DNA of 20,297 nt from an uncultured Clostridia bacterium (GTDB lineage Bacteria > Bacillota > Clostridia > Christensenellales > UBA1242). The DNA lies in NCBI GenBank assembly GCA_947623775.1, contig CANQHL010000016.1:1-20297 (forward strand). The letters run 5' to 3'. A program made the position numbers and the translations under genes. Position 1 is the stretch's first letter. The number at the start of each line of letters is the position of its first letter. Shown here one piece after another: positions 1 through 7,022 of this stretch. Under the pieces are notes generated by a model, which was not told the DNA's origin, searched no databases, and saw only the letters and a list, made by a program, of their open reading frames with translations.

Positions 1-294
1 CCATAATCTATCAAGATTATACTTTTCTCTTGCTTGAGGAATAAATGAATGAATAATTAATTCCCCTAAATCAATGTTGATCCATTCACCTCTATTATAT
101 CCCTCGGGATAAGTATTTAACCCAAACTCCTGCATTAAAATGTTGGCAAGTCTTTTATTATTCGAGGTTGATGTTACTGTTACTAAAATTATATAGTCAT
201 AGGATTGGTCTTCTTTTGAAAGATCATATGCTGCTATATCTTTACATTTTTTTTCATTTAAATAGGCAATTAATTCCTCAATTTGATTTAACAC
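1..294 (-). CDS. rsfS: Ribosomal silencing factor RsfS, 3' end cut by window edge
   Basis: Translating the minus strand from a GTG at 294-292 gives 98 open codons that run off position 1. The product starts VLNQIEELIAYLNEKK and ends at the window edge with REKYNLDRLW. The core shows the RsfS/Iojap pattern: KDIAAYDLS, then YDYIILVTVTSTSNNKRLA, then EGYNRGEWINIDLGE, then IHSFIPQAREKY. Family members bind ribosomal protein L14 (uL14) on the free 50S subunit and block subunit joining during starvation. Family proteins are about 105-118 residues, so only a few C-terminal residues should be missing. The GTG start is supported by an AGTGAGG-like Shine-Dalgarno at 298-304 and by a strong promoter just upstream. 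In many Firmicutes rsfS follows yhbY, nadD and yqeK. Here a gene on the opposite strand lies between yhbY and rsfS. Confidence 0.93.
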   Translation of the reverse strand, partial: MLNQIEELIAYLNEKKCKDIAAYDLSKEDQSYDYIILVTVTSTSNNKRLANILMQEFGLNTYPEGYNRGEWINIDLGELIIHSFIPQAREKYNLDRLW

Positions 295-315
295 GAACCC
301 TCACTTTCAAATTTA

Positions 316-344
316 ATTATAAGTATTTTTCAATATAAAGTCAA
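316..344 (-). promoter_or_regulatory. Sigma-A type promoter of rsfS
   Basis: On the minus strand a -35 box TTGACT (339-344) and a perfect -10 box TATAAT (316-321) are separated by exactly 17 bases. The predicted start near 309 leaves a leader of about 15 nt containing only the ribosome binding site before the GTG of rsfS. It shows that rsfS is transcribed independently of obgE-yhbY. Confidence 0.8.
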
Positions 345-385
345 ATATTTGTCTAAACATTTTAAATTTTGTCAATAAAATTTAT

Positions 386-1192
386 ATGAAAAAAATAATG
401 TTTATATTTCAAATTATTTTGAAATGCAGTTTTGTATATTTGATAGCTTTTGTGTGGTCAAGATACTTTTTTCATTCTTTATGGAAATCAAGTGTTTTTT
501 CATTGCTTTTTACCATAGCCATTGAAATCTTTTCATATTTAATCAAAAAGAAGAAAAACAATAAAATGAATTTAAAAATTAAAGAGCAAGATGAAGCAGA
601 AAACATGTTTTTTTCGCTTGCTTCATCAAATAATAGTTTAAATTTCTTTGAAAAATTGGCAAAAACTCGCCATAATTTGGTAATCAAGAAAAAAGATTAT
701 ATTATAATAACAAACGATGAACAATCAAAAATTGTTTTATACCCCTTTATCACCTTAAATCAATTGACGCCGCAAGATGTTGTAAATATTGTTAAACTTT
801 CTCAAAAAGAACATGCATCAAAAATTATTATTCCATGCTATGATTATACAAAAGAAAGTCAACTATTTATTAAAAATTTTGATTTTGACATTACTTTGCT
901 TGATAAAAATGAAACATATGCTCTTTTATATAAAGAATACCAATTTTTCCCGGAAATAACAGCAAAATACAAAAAAGAAAGCAAGTTATCTTTTAAGGAT
1001 TTGCTTGCTTATGCTTTTAATCGTTCTAAAACTAAAGGATACATTTTGTCTGCGATTATAATTTTTGCAACATCACTTTTTATAAAATTGACAATATTTT
1101 ATTGTTGTATGGCCTCAATTTTGTTGCTTTTTGCATTAATTTCATATATCAATCCAAAATATAACAAAAAAGTAACAACAAAACTTATTTAA
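386..1192 (+). CDS. Uncharacterised four-helix membrane protein with degenerate Mrr-like core
   Basis: The 268-residue product has two predicted N-terminal membrane helices (about 7-25 and 33-53), a lysine-rich turn (KKKKNNK), a soluble alpha/beta region (about 60-205) and two C-terminal helices (about 218-236 and 238-255). This topology would leave the central domain in the cytoplasm. That domain has a beta-alpha-beta pattern around KIVLYPF, LTPQDVVNIVKLS, ASKIIIPCYDYTKES and DITLLDKNETYALL. The pattern resembles the C-terminal half of Mrr-type PD-(D/E)XK endonucleases (strand, helix, hydrophobic strand, 'FT..A', 'lid...L..LL'), but I see no catalytic D...(E/Q)xK residues. The fold assignment is my inference and the function is unknown. 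I see no clear Shine-Dalgarno before the ATG. The gene is convergent with yhbY and divergent from rsfS, so it splits a group usually kept together. Confidence 0.8.
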   Translation: MKKIMFIFQIILKCSFVYLIAFVWSRYFFHSLWKSSVFSLLFTIAIEIFSYLIKKKKNNKMNLKIKEQDEAENMFFSLASSNNSLNFFEKLAKTRHNLVIKKKDYIIITNDEQSKIVLYPFITLNQLTPQDVVNIVKLSQKEHASKIIIPCYDYTKESQLFIKNFDFDITLLDKNETYALLYKEYQFFPEITAKYKKESKLSFKDLLAYAFNRSKTKGYILSAIIIFATSLFIKLTIFYCCMASILLLFALISYINPKYNKKVTTKLI

Positions 1193-1207
1193 AACATTAA
1201 ATAAGTT
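1182..1207. repeat. Perfect 11-bp inverted repeat holding two convergent stop codons
   Basis: AACTTATTTAA (1182-1192) and TTAAATAAGTT (1197-1207) are perfect reverse complements around the 4-base loop AACA. The stop codons of the + strand membrane gene (1190-1192) and of yhbY (1197-1199) both lie inside the arms, so both proteins end in Leu-Ile. It could act as a weak bidirectional terminator or 3'-end stabiliser. It has little G/C and no adjacent long T-run, so it is not a classical intrinsic terminator. Confidence 0.6.
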
Positions 1208-1493
1208 CAATGTGTTTAAAATCTTTTTTAGATGATTTTCGATAAACTATCAAAACATTTCCGATAACTTGAACTGGTTCTGCTTTTAATTCATCACAAA
1301 TAAGAGCCATCAAGTCTTTCGGCGAGATGCTGCAATTTTTCAGCACTTTTATTTTTACAAGTTCCCTTGCTTCAAGAAGACCGTTTAACGTCTCCTTTGC
1401 CCCCTCATTAAATCCATCTTTTCCGATTTGCACAAGTGCATCTAGTGCATTACCTAATCCACGTAAAAGTGCCCTTTGTTTTGTCGTAATCAT
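1197..1493 (-). CDS. yhbY: YhbY family CRM-domain RNA-binding protein
   Basis: The 98-residue product consists of a single CRM (chloroplast RNA splicing and ribosome maturation) domain. It opens with the typical basic helix TTKQRALLRGLGNAL, followed by VQIGKDGFNEG and a helix with EARELVKIKVLKNC. It ends with VQVIGNVLIVYRKS. YhbY-type proteins bind pre-50S ribosomal particles and act in large-subunit assembly. The ATG has a strong AGGAGGG site, and the gene starts 12 bases after the obgE stop. It is therefore almost certainly co-transcribed with that ribosome-assembly GTPase, which is the common arrangement in Firmicutes. The usual next genes, nadD and yqeK, are absent. Confidence 0.93.
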   Translation of the reverse strand: MITTKQRALLRGLGNALDALVQIGKDGFNEGAKETLNGLLEARELVKIKVLKNCSISPKDLMALICDELKAEPVQVIGNVLIVYRKSSKKDFKHIELI

Positions 1494-1505
1494 AATCCCT
1501 CCTAT

Positions 1506-2774
1506 TTATTCTGTATACTCAAAAACAGTATCTTTTATTTTAATAATATCTCCTGTTTTCAACCCTTTTTCTTTTAATAAATCTATTATACCCATAGTTT
1601 CTAATCGTGTTTGAAAATAAGCAAACGAACGAGTATCAGAAAGCACAATTCCTCTAATGAATTCATCTATTTTCCCGCCGCTAACAACAAAAGCCCCCTC
1701 ATCATCTCTTGTTATTATAATAGATTCCTTATCTTTTTTATCGAAATCATATTCTTCCACTTTTAATGGTGGCTTTTTAGGAATAACACTTAATTTTTCC
1801 AATACTTTTAATTTAAGTTCTTCAATTCCAGTGTGTGTTACCCCTGAAATCTTAAAGTATTCAATATTGTATTTTTCTTTAAACAAAGCCTCTCTTTCTT
1901 GCAATGTATCTTTATCGATTAAGTCAATTTTAGTTAAAACAACTATTTGTGGTGTTTTTCTTAATTCTTCATTATACAGCATAAGTTCATTATTGATTTT
2001 TTCATAGTCATCTATAAAATCTCTGCCGTCACTTTGAGAAATATCCACAAGGTGTAAAATTAATCGTACTCGTTCAATGTGTTTTAGAAAATAATGTCCA
2101 AGTCCTTGTCCCTCACTTGCCCCCTCAATTAATCCCGGAATATCGGCAACGACAAAGGTGTTACCCTTTACTTCGCAAACCCCCAAATTAGGATAGAGAG
2201 TTGTAAATGGATAATTAGCGATTTTTGGATTGGCATTTGAAATACAAGACAAGAGTGTTGATTTCCCTGCATTAGGAAAACCGACAAGTCCTACATCAGC
2301 AATAGTTTTCAATTCAAGAATAACCTGTTTTGGCTTTGTTTCTTCACCTAATTGAGAGAAGTGAGGAGCTTTTTTTATTGAGGATTTATAAAAAGCATTT
2401 CCATGCCCACCTTTTCCTCCATGAAGAGCAACGAATGTCATGCCGTTCTCATATAAATCGGCAATAACTTGTTCACTTTCAGCATCTATTAAGACTGTAC
2501 CACAAGGCACATCTATCACAATGTCTTTTCCATTACTCCCTGTTCTTAGTCGTTGTGCTCCATTTCCACCGTTTTCTGCATAAAATTTTTTCTGAAACCG
2601 AAAATTATATAAGGTGTTAAGATTTTTGTTTGCCTTAAAAATAATATCTCCGCCTTTGCCACCATCTCCACCATCAGGGCCTCCGTCTGCTGTTTGTTTT
2701 GTATGCAAAAAAGATGTGGAACCATTTCCGCCATTACCTGCTTTTATAAATATTTTTGTTTTATCTAAAAACAT
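1506..2774 (-). CDS. obgE: Obg family ribosome-assembly GTPase
   Basis: Three Obg domains are visible. The N-terminal glycine-rich Obg fold (about 1-158) includes GGPDGGDGGKGGD. The central G domain has P-loop GFPNAGKS (165-172), switch I NYPFTTLYPN (187-196), DIPGLIEGA (211-219), TKID (281-284) and SG (310-311). A C-terminal OCT domain (about 345-422) follows; this domain is typical of Gram-positive Obg. The length of 422 matches the B. subtilis type (about 428). The protein binds the 50S subunit, links its assembly to GTP and ppGpp levels, and in Bacillus is needed for growth and sporulation. The start ATG follows a GAGGTGA site. The gene lies 52 bases after nth and before yhbY. The usual upstream rplU-rpmA pair is not here. 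Confidence 0.97.
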   Translation of the reverse strand: MFLDKTKIFIKAGNGGNGSTSFLHTKQTADGGPDGGDGGKGGDIIFKANKNLNTLYNFRFQKKFYAENGGNGAQRLRTGSNGKDIVIDVPCGTVLIDAESEQVIADLYENGMTFVALHGGKGGHGNAFYKSSIKKAPHFSQLGEETKPKQVILELKTIADVGLVGFPNAGKSTLLSCISNANPKIANYPFTTLYPNLGVCEVKGNTFVVADIPGLIEGASEGQGLGHYFLKHIERVRLILHLVDISQSDGRDFIDDYEKINNELMLYNEELRKTPQIVVLTKIDLIDKDTLQEREALFKEKYNIEYFKISGVTHTGIEELKLKVLEKLSVIPKKPPLKVEEYDFDKKDKESIIITRDDEGAFVVSGGKIDEFIRGIVLSDTRSFAYFQTRLETMGIIDLLKEKGLKTGDIIKIKDTVFEYTE

Positions 2775-2826
2775 ATCTTCACCTCATATAGTATTATGTC
2801 TAACATACAAACTTCAAGATATTGTG

Positions 2827-3459
2827 TTATTGTCTTTTACTTATATTTGCATAATAATTACAGAACTCTCTAAACGGACAGTCTTGGCATTTAGGATTCT
2901 GGGCTTTACATATATATCTTCCAAACAGAACAAACTGTAAGTGCAACCTACTCCAATCTTTTTTGTCAAAAATCTTCATTAATTGTTTTTCGCATATTAA
3001 AGGGTTATCAGTATTTGCAAGATTTAGCCTGTTCGAGACCCTTAAAACGTGAGTATCCACTGCTATCGCATCACCACCAAAAGCCTCCGAAAAAACAACG
3101 TTTGCAGTTTTTCTTCCAACCCCTGCAAGCGTTTGTAATTTTTCAATGTTGTTTGGAACAATTCCATTATATTTATCTATTAAATCCTGGCTCATTGCCA
3201 AAATGTTTTTGGCTTTGTTATGATAAAATCCACATGAATGTATTTTTTCTTCAAGTTCATCTTGTGAAAGTGTAACCATTTTGTATGGTGTATTCCAATT
3301 TTTAAAAAGTTCATTTGTAACAATATTTACCCGCTTATCCGTACACTGAGCAGATAAAATAACTGCAACAAGTAGTTCATAGTTTGATTTATAGTTTAAT
3401 TCACATTTTGGATTTGGAAATAAAGTATTAAAATGTTGCACAATTTCTTTTACCTGCAT
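2827..3459 (-). CDS. nth: Endonuclease III (DNA glycosylase/AP lyase)
   Basis: The 210-residue product is a full-length Nth. It has the early helix LLVAVILSAQCTDKRVN, then the helix-hairpin-helix LAGVGRKTANVV with catalytic Lys117, and the catalytic Asp135 in AVDTHVLRV. The 4Fe-4S cluster loop C-x6-C-x2-C-x5-C is formed by Cys184, 191, 194 and 200. The enzyme removes oxidised pyrimidines and cleaves the abasic site by beta-elimination in base-excision repair. Its start lies two bases beyond the lysS stop. The Shine-Dalgarno GAGGT overlaps the end of lysS, so translation of the two is probably coupled. Confidence 0.97.
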   Translation of the reverse strand: MQVKEIVQHFNTLFPNPKCELNYKSNYELLVAVILSAQCTDKRVNIVTNELFKNWNTPYKMVTLSQDELEEKIHSCGFYHNKAKNILAMSQDLIDKYNGIVPNNIEKLQTLAGVGRKTANVVFSEAFGGDAIAVDTHVLRVSNRLNLANTDNPLICEKQLMKIFDKKDWSRLHLQFVLFGRYICKAQNPKCQDCPFREFCNYYANISKRQ

Positions 3460-3461
3460 AT

Positions 3462-4925
3462 TTACCTCATAATAGGAAATAGTACTGTATCTCGGATATT
3501 AGGCAAATCAAATATAAATTGAATAAATCTATCAATACCAAAGCCAAGACCAGAAATTGGAGGCATACCATGTTCCATTGAAAGTAAGAAGTCCTCGTCA
3601 ACATCCATGGTTTCATCATCACCTAGAGCCTTTTCTTCAAGCTGCTGTTCAAGCAATTTTCTTTGTATTGATGGGTCAACCAACTCAGAGTAGGCTTTAA
3701 GTAATTCTGCTCCACCTGCAACGAGTTGGAACGCATCAATGATATTTGCATTTTTATCATTTCGTCTAGCCAAAGGCATAAGAACGGCTGGATAATTATA
3801 AATAATTGTAGGATTTACAATTTTATTTCTAATATTTCTTTTATAGATAAAATCAATAAGCGTTCTTACTGTTTTACACTCCTCTAGTTCACTATCATTG
3901 TAAAGTCCTTTTGCCACAACTTTTGATTTAAATTCATTCACATCTTGCAGTGATAAAAAATCAAATCCTAAAAGTTCTTGCATTTTTTCAACATAATTTA
4001 CCTTTTCCCATTCGAGTGCAAAATCAATTTCTTGTCCTTGATAAGTTACTTTTGTTGTGCCTAAGCACTCATTTAACAGTTTTATAATAAATTCACGGAA
4101 AAATTTGATATTATCTTCATAATTCCAGTATGAGGCATACCACTCTACTTGGGTAAATTCTTGTAAATGCGATGTATCCATACCTTCATTTCTGAAATCT
4201 TTTCCCATTTCAAAAACACGATCAAATCCAGCACATATACATTGTTTGAGCCAACATTCTTTTGCAATTCTTAAATTACATTGTAAATCTAGAGCATTAT
4301 GATGAGTAAAGAAAGGTTTTGCACTTGCACCAGAAACGCTAGTTTGTAAAATAGGAGTTTCCACCTCAATAAATCCATTATCCTCTAAATATCTTCTTAT
4401 AAAAGACACAACTTTACTTCTTGTAAGAAAAACTTTTCTTGACATTTCATTTGAAATAAGATCAAGATATCTTTGACGATATATAGTTTCAGTGTCACTT
4501 AGTCCATGAAATTTTTCAGGTAGAGGTCTTAAAGTTTTAGAAAGTAATACAATTTTTTCGCACCTTACAGTAACTTCTCCTGTTTGAGTCAAATAAATTT
4601 CTCCTTCAACGCCAACAAAATCCCCTATGTCGATCATTTTTTTATAGAAATCGTAATCTGCTTCAGCAAGTTCATTTCTTCCCACGGAAACCTGTATTTT
4701 GGCCTTTAAATCCCTAATTTGTATAAAGCCGAATTTACCCATAACTCTTTTAAAAATAATCCGTCCAGCTATTTTTACGCGTTCCCCAATTTTGTCTCTA
4801 GCCTCTTCAATTGTGCATGTTCGTTCAAATTTGTCTTTATATGGAATTTCTCCCATTGCAATTAAATCATCAATTTTTTTTCTTCTAATGTCTACTTCAC
4901 TAGATAATTCTTGTGTATCTGCCAT
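3462..4925 (-). CDS. lysS: Class II lysyl-tRNA synthetase, divergent variant
   Basis: The 487-residue product has an N-terminal OB-fold anticodon domain (about 45-135), the linker LRPLPEKFHGL and RQRYLDLI, and a class II core. In the core, motif 1 lies near FIEVETPILQ (185-194), motif 2 begins FRNEG (244-248) and motif 3 is GLGFGIDRF (459-467, Arg466). The enzyme charges tRNA-Lys. It departs from the usual bacterial signatures. Motif 2 continues with SHLQEFTQVEWY instead of a RHNPEFT..E.Y form. The segment ELLKAYSELVDP has Lys410 where E. coli and Bacillus enzymes have a lysine-contacting Asn. The Glu and Tyr of motif 2 (261 and 263) are kept. A related lineage with this signature may exist, so it is probably active. 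An AAGGAGA site precedes the ATG. Confidence 0.93.
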   Translation of the reverse strand: MADTQELSSEVDIRRKKIDDLIAMGEIPYKDKFERTCTIEEARDKIGERVKIAGRIIFKRVMGKFGFIQIRDLKAKIQVSVGRNELAEADYDFYKKMIDIGDFVGVEGEIYLTQTGEVTVRCEKIVLLSKTLRPLPEKFHGLSDTETIYRQRYLDLISNEMSRKVFLTRSKVVSFIRRYLEDNGFIEVETPILQTSVSGASAKPFFTHHNALDLQCNLRIAKECWLKQCICAGFDRVFEMGKDFRNEGMDTSHLQEFTQVEWYASYWNYEDNIKFFREFIIKLLNECLGTTKVTYQGQEIDFALEWEKVNYVEKMQELLGFDFLSLQDVNEFKSKVVAKGLYNDSELEECKTVRTLIDFIYKRNIRNKIVNPTIIYNYPAVLMPLARRNDKNANIIDAFQLVAGGAELLKAYSELVDPSIQRKLLEQQLEEKALGDDETMDVDEDFLLSMEHGMPPISGLGFGIDRFIQFIFDLPNIRDTVLFPIMR

Positions 4926-4945
4926 AATAATCTCCTTACAAATTA

Positions 4946-4974
4946 GATTAACACAAATTAGCCTTTAAAGTCAA
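4946..4974 (-). promoter_or_regulatory. Possible promoter of lysS-nth
   Basis: A good -35 box TTGACT (4969-4974) lies immediately beyond the SLT gene stop. Seventeen bases further is only a weak -10 (TTAATC, 4946-4951). A one-base shift gives TAATCT with a TGn extension. The location fits the start of a lysS-led transcript, but the -10 is poor. Confidence 0.35.
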
Positions 4975-5514
4975 TTATTTATATCTATTTTTATAATATT
5001 TATAGTTCTTAGAAACTTTATTTAAATAGTCGGCTGTTTCTTTATAAGGTATTAAATTTAGGTTTTTTCCATCTGATGAATATTGTTTATCAGCTAGCCA
5101 CTCTTTAACTTTTCCCTGCCCGGCGTTATAAGCACAAATCCCCAATTCTTCATCTTTAAAATACTTTATTAAATATGCCAAATAATAGCTACCTAATTTT
5201 AAATTATATTCCCCGTTATAAAGCATTTCTTCACTATAATTTTCATTTAGTTTTTCTGCTAGCCATTCTGCCGTTGACGGTAATAATTGCATTATTCCTA
5301 TAGCCCCTTTATTAGATAATGCACTTTCATTAAAATTACTTTCAACATTTGCAACAGATGCAATTAGTGCACTCTTTACCCCATAATCACTTGAATAATT
5401 TTCGATTTCCGATTTATATTTCATTGGATATGAATAAGCATAAAAGCACCCTAGCAAGTAGGATATTATTATTGCCAAAATTGATAATGAGAAAATAGAT
5501 AAAAAAGTCCTCAT
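4975..5514 (-). CDS. Membrane-anchored SLT-domain lytic transglycosylase
   Basis: The 179-residue product begins with an uncleaved-looking signal anchor (about 5-28, LSIFSLSILAIIISYLLG). A compact Slt/GEWL domain (about 40-170) follows. Conserved elements are VESNFNESALS with catalytic Glu58, then GAIGIMQLLPSTAEWLA, then NLKLGSYYLAYLI, and ICAYNAGQGKVKEWL. Such enzymes cleave the MurNAc-GlcNAc bond of peptidoglycan, forming 1,6-anhydroMurNAc, outside the membrane. The length and arrangement match small Firmicutes SLT proteins near housekeeping genes. I see no Shine-Dalgarno before the ATG at 5514, and no better in-frame start keeps the anchor. It lies 36 bases after the DUF3343 gene. Confidence 0.9.
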   Translation of the reverse strand: MRTFLSIFSLSILAIIISYLLGCFYAYSYPMKYKSEIENYSSDYGVKSALIASVANVESNFNESALSNKGAIGIMQLLPSTAEWLAEKLNENYSEEMLYNGEYNLKLGSYYLAYLIKYFKDEELGICAYNAGQGKVKEWLADKQYSSDGKNLNLIPYKETADYLNKVSKNYKYYKNRYK

Positions 5515-5550
5515 GTTAATATTTTATTGCATTCAATGATAAAAATACAT

Positions 5551-5811
5551 TTAACTTATCTTTTGATAAGTATTTCTTTCACCATTTACAACAACTTTAA
5601 ATATTCCAACAAACGCTCTAAATGGTTTTGTCATTATATAACTTCGGACAATCGACAAAATTCGCTCATCAAATTTTACTGAAATGCCACATGGTATTCC
5701 TGCTTCTTTCGGTGTGTTTATAATGGTTACCCTAAATCCATTATTCCCAAGCATATTTGCCAAGTATAGAGTTTCATTTCTTGAGCGAAATGCCGCTAAA
5801 CAATAAGTCAT
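5551..5811 (-). CDS. DUF3343 protein, putative sulfur/selenium carrier
   Basis: I place the start at the ATG at 5811 (86 residues) rather than the in-frame ATG at 5844. Only the inner ATG has a ribosome binding site (AAAGGGGGA), and the outer one falls at or upstream of the predicted transcription start. The protein fits the DUF3343 (Se/S carrier-like) pattern: AAFRSRNETLYLANML, then FRVTIINTPKEAGIPCG, then ISVKF. Cys41, in PCGIS, is the likely persulfide or selenide carrying residue. Family members are often found beside cysteine desulfurase-like enzymes and selenium-metabolism genes. Here the gene is divergent from such an enzyme. The direct role is unproven. Confidence 0.8.
   Translation of the reverse strand: MTYCLAAFRSRNETLYLANMLGNNGFRVTIINTPKEAGIPCGISVKFDERILSIVRSYIMTKPFRAFVGIFKVVVNGERNTYQKIS
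5554..5571. repeat. 7-bp perfect hairpin at the 3' end of the DUF3343 gene
   Basis: ACTTATC (5554-5560) and GATAAGT (5565-5571) flank a four-base loop and lie within the last codons of the DUF3343 gene. In the minus direction they are followed by TAAATGTATTTTTAT. It could be a weak terminator or a 3' stabiliser between this gene and the SLT gene. The low G/C content makes either role uncertain. Confidence 0.45.
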
Positions 5812-5825
5812 AAAATCCCCCTTTC

Positions 5826-5855
5826 TTGCACAAATTTCCCTCATTTACATTATAT
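5826..5855 (+). promoter_or_regulatory. Possible promoter of the cysteine desulfurase-like gene
   Basis: TTGCAC (5826-5831) and TTATAT (5850-5855) are separated by 18 bases. A start near 5862 would precede the ribosome binding site AAAGGAAAG (5865-5873) and the ATG at 5881. The -10 overlaps that of the divergent DUF3343 promoter. Only partial consensus is present. Confidence 0.45.
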
Positions 5856-5877
5856 TGTAAATATAAAGGAAAGTTAA
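5849..5877 (-). promoter_or_regulatory. Promoter of the DUF3343 gene
   Basis: A perfect TATAAT (5849-5854, minus strand) lies 17 bases from TTAACT (5872-5877). The start would fall near 5842, supporting the inner ATG at 5811. The -10 is embedded in a TTTACA/TGTAAA dyad (5844-5861) shared with the opposite promoter. The dyad could be an operator or chance symmetry. Confidence 0.6.
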
Positions 5878-5880
5878 TTA

Positions 5881-7017
5881 ATGATTTATTTAGATAATAG
5901 TGCAACCACTTTTATAAAGCCTAAAGAGGTTATAAAAGCCGTAAATGAAAGTCTTATTCATTATTCGGCTAATCCTGGAAGAAGTGGGCATATTGCAAGT
6001 ATTAAAACCGCATTAAAAGTTGAGGAGGCAAGAGAGAAAATTGCCAATCATTTTGGAATTGATAATTCTCAAAACGTCATTTGGACTCAAAATTGCACCG
6101 AGGCCTTGAATTTAGCAATACTTGGCAGTGTAAAAGATGGTGGTCATGTTATTTGCACAGAAAATGAGCATAATTCTGTTTTAAGGCCACTTGAATATTT
6201 AAGGAAAATAGGGAAAATTTCTTATTCGATTGCTTATCAATCACAACCTCGTGGAATTACGCTTAGTGACATAAAAAAAACAATAACACCTAAAACATAT
6301 ATGATTATATGTAATCATATTTCAAATGTTAATGGTGCTATTTGCGATATAAAAGAAATTGGTAAATTTTGTAAAGAAAATAATTATATTTTTCTAGTTG
6401 ACGGTGCACAAAGTTGTGGACATGTAAGAATAAATATGAAAGAAAACAATATTGATTATTTGGCTGTTGCAGGTCACAAAGGGTTTTATGCTCCGCAGAG
6501 CATTGGATGTCTAATCATGAATGATAATTATAGACCCGAGCCAATCCGCTTTGGCGGAACAGGTACAAATTCCTTAGATTTGTTTCAGCCGGACATATTT
6601 CCCGAGCGATTGGAAAGCGGCACAATTCCTACACCATTAATTTTAGGATTATCAGCAGGAATTGACTTTGTTGAAAACAATTTTAACGATATAAATGAAA
6701 AAATAGATGATTTAACCACCTTTTTAAATTTTGAGTTACACAAAATTGGAATAAAAACCTACACCGAACCGGAAAACTCATATGGTGTACTTGCTTTCAA
6801 TATTGGTGATATAGATTCGGCGGAGATTGCTGGAATATTAAGTGAAAAATACGAAATATGCACCCGAGGTGGCTTTCATTGTGCTCCGATAAAACATAAA
6901 GCACTGAAAACTATTCCACAGGGTGCAGTTCGTGTTTCAATCTCTTATTTTAATTCTTTTACTGAAATTCAAAAATTATTAATTGCAATCAAGCATTTAA
7001 GCAAAACTATTAAATGA
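5881..7017 (+). CDS. Cysteine desulfurase family PLP-dependent enzyme (class V aminotransferase)
   Basis: The 378-residue product opens with YLDNSATTFIKP and shows the NifS/SufS-like landmarks. These are TENEHNS with His97, FLVDGAQSCGH with Asp174 and Gln177, the PLP-binding Lys200 in AVAGHKG, and the substrate Cys334 in RGGFHCAP. The C-terminal motif GAVRVSISYFNS resembles the 'cysteine desulfurase family protein' subgroup rather than IscS or NifS. The expected reaction is cysteine to alanine with transfer of sulfur to Cys334, or the selenocysteine equivalent. The divergent DUF3343 gene suggests a carrier partner. No IscU/SufU scaffold is adjacent. An AAAGGAAAG site precedes the ATG. It ends five bases from the convergent pnp stop. 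Confidence 0.9.
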   Translation: MIYLDNSATTFIKPKEVIKAVNESLIHYSANPGRSGHIASIKTALKVEEAREKIANHFGIDNSQNVIWTQNCTEALNLAILGSVKDGGHVICTENEHNSVLRPLEYLRKIGKISYSIAYQSQPRGITLSDIKKTITPKTYMIICNHISNVNGAICDIKEIGKFCKENNYIFLVDGAQSCGHVRINMKENNIDYLAVAGHKGFYAPQSIGCLIMNDNYRPEPIRFGGTGTNSLDLFQPDIFPERLESGTIPTPLILGLSAGIDFVENNFNDINEKIDDLTTFLNFELHKIGIKTYTEPENSYGVLAFNIGDIDSAEIAGILSEKYEICTRGGFHCAPIKHKALKTIPQGAVRVSISYFNSFTEIQKLLIAIKHLSKTIK

Positions 7018-7022
7018 TTTTA

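Noticed and set aside
347..375. Second possible rsfS promoter with TTGACA at 370-375
   Set aside because: The matching -10 position reads ACAAAT; the TTGACT/TATAAT pair at 316-344 is far better.
3015..3275. Open frame on the + strand opposite nth
   Set aside because: Composition is that of a shadow frame; nth motifs in the other strand are unambiguous.
5812..5844. Longer form of the DUF3343 protein from the ATG at 5844
   Set aside because: No ribosome binding site, and it lies at the predicted transcript start; the extra residues do not resemble the family.
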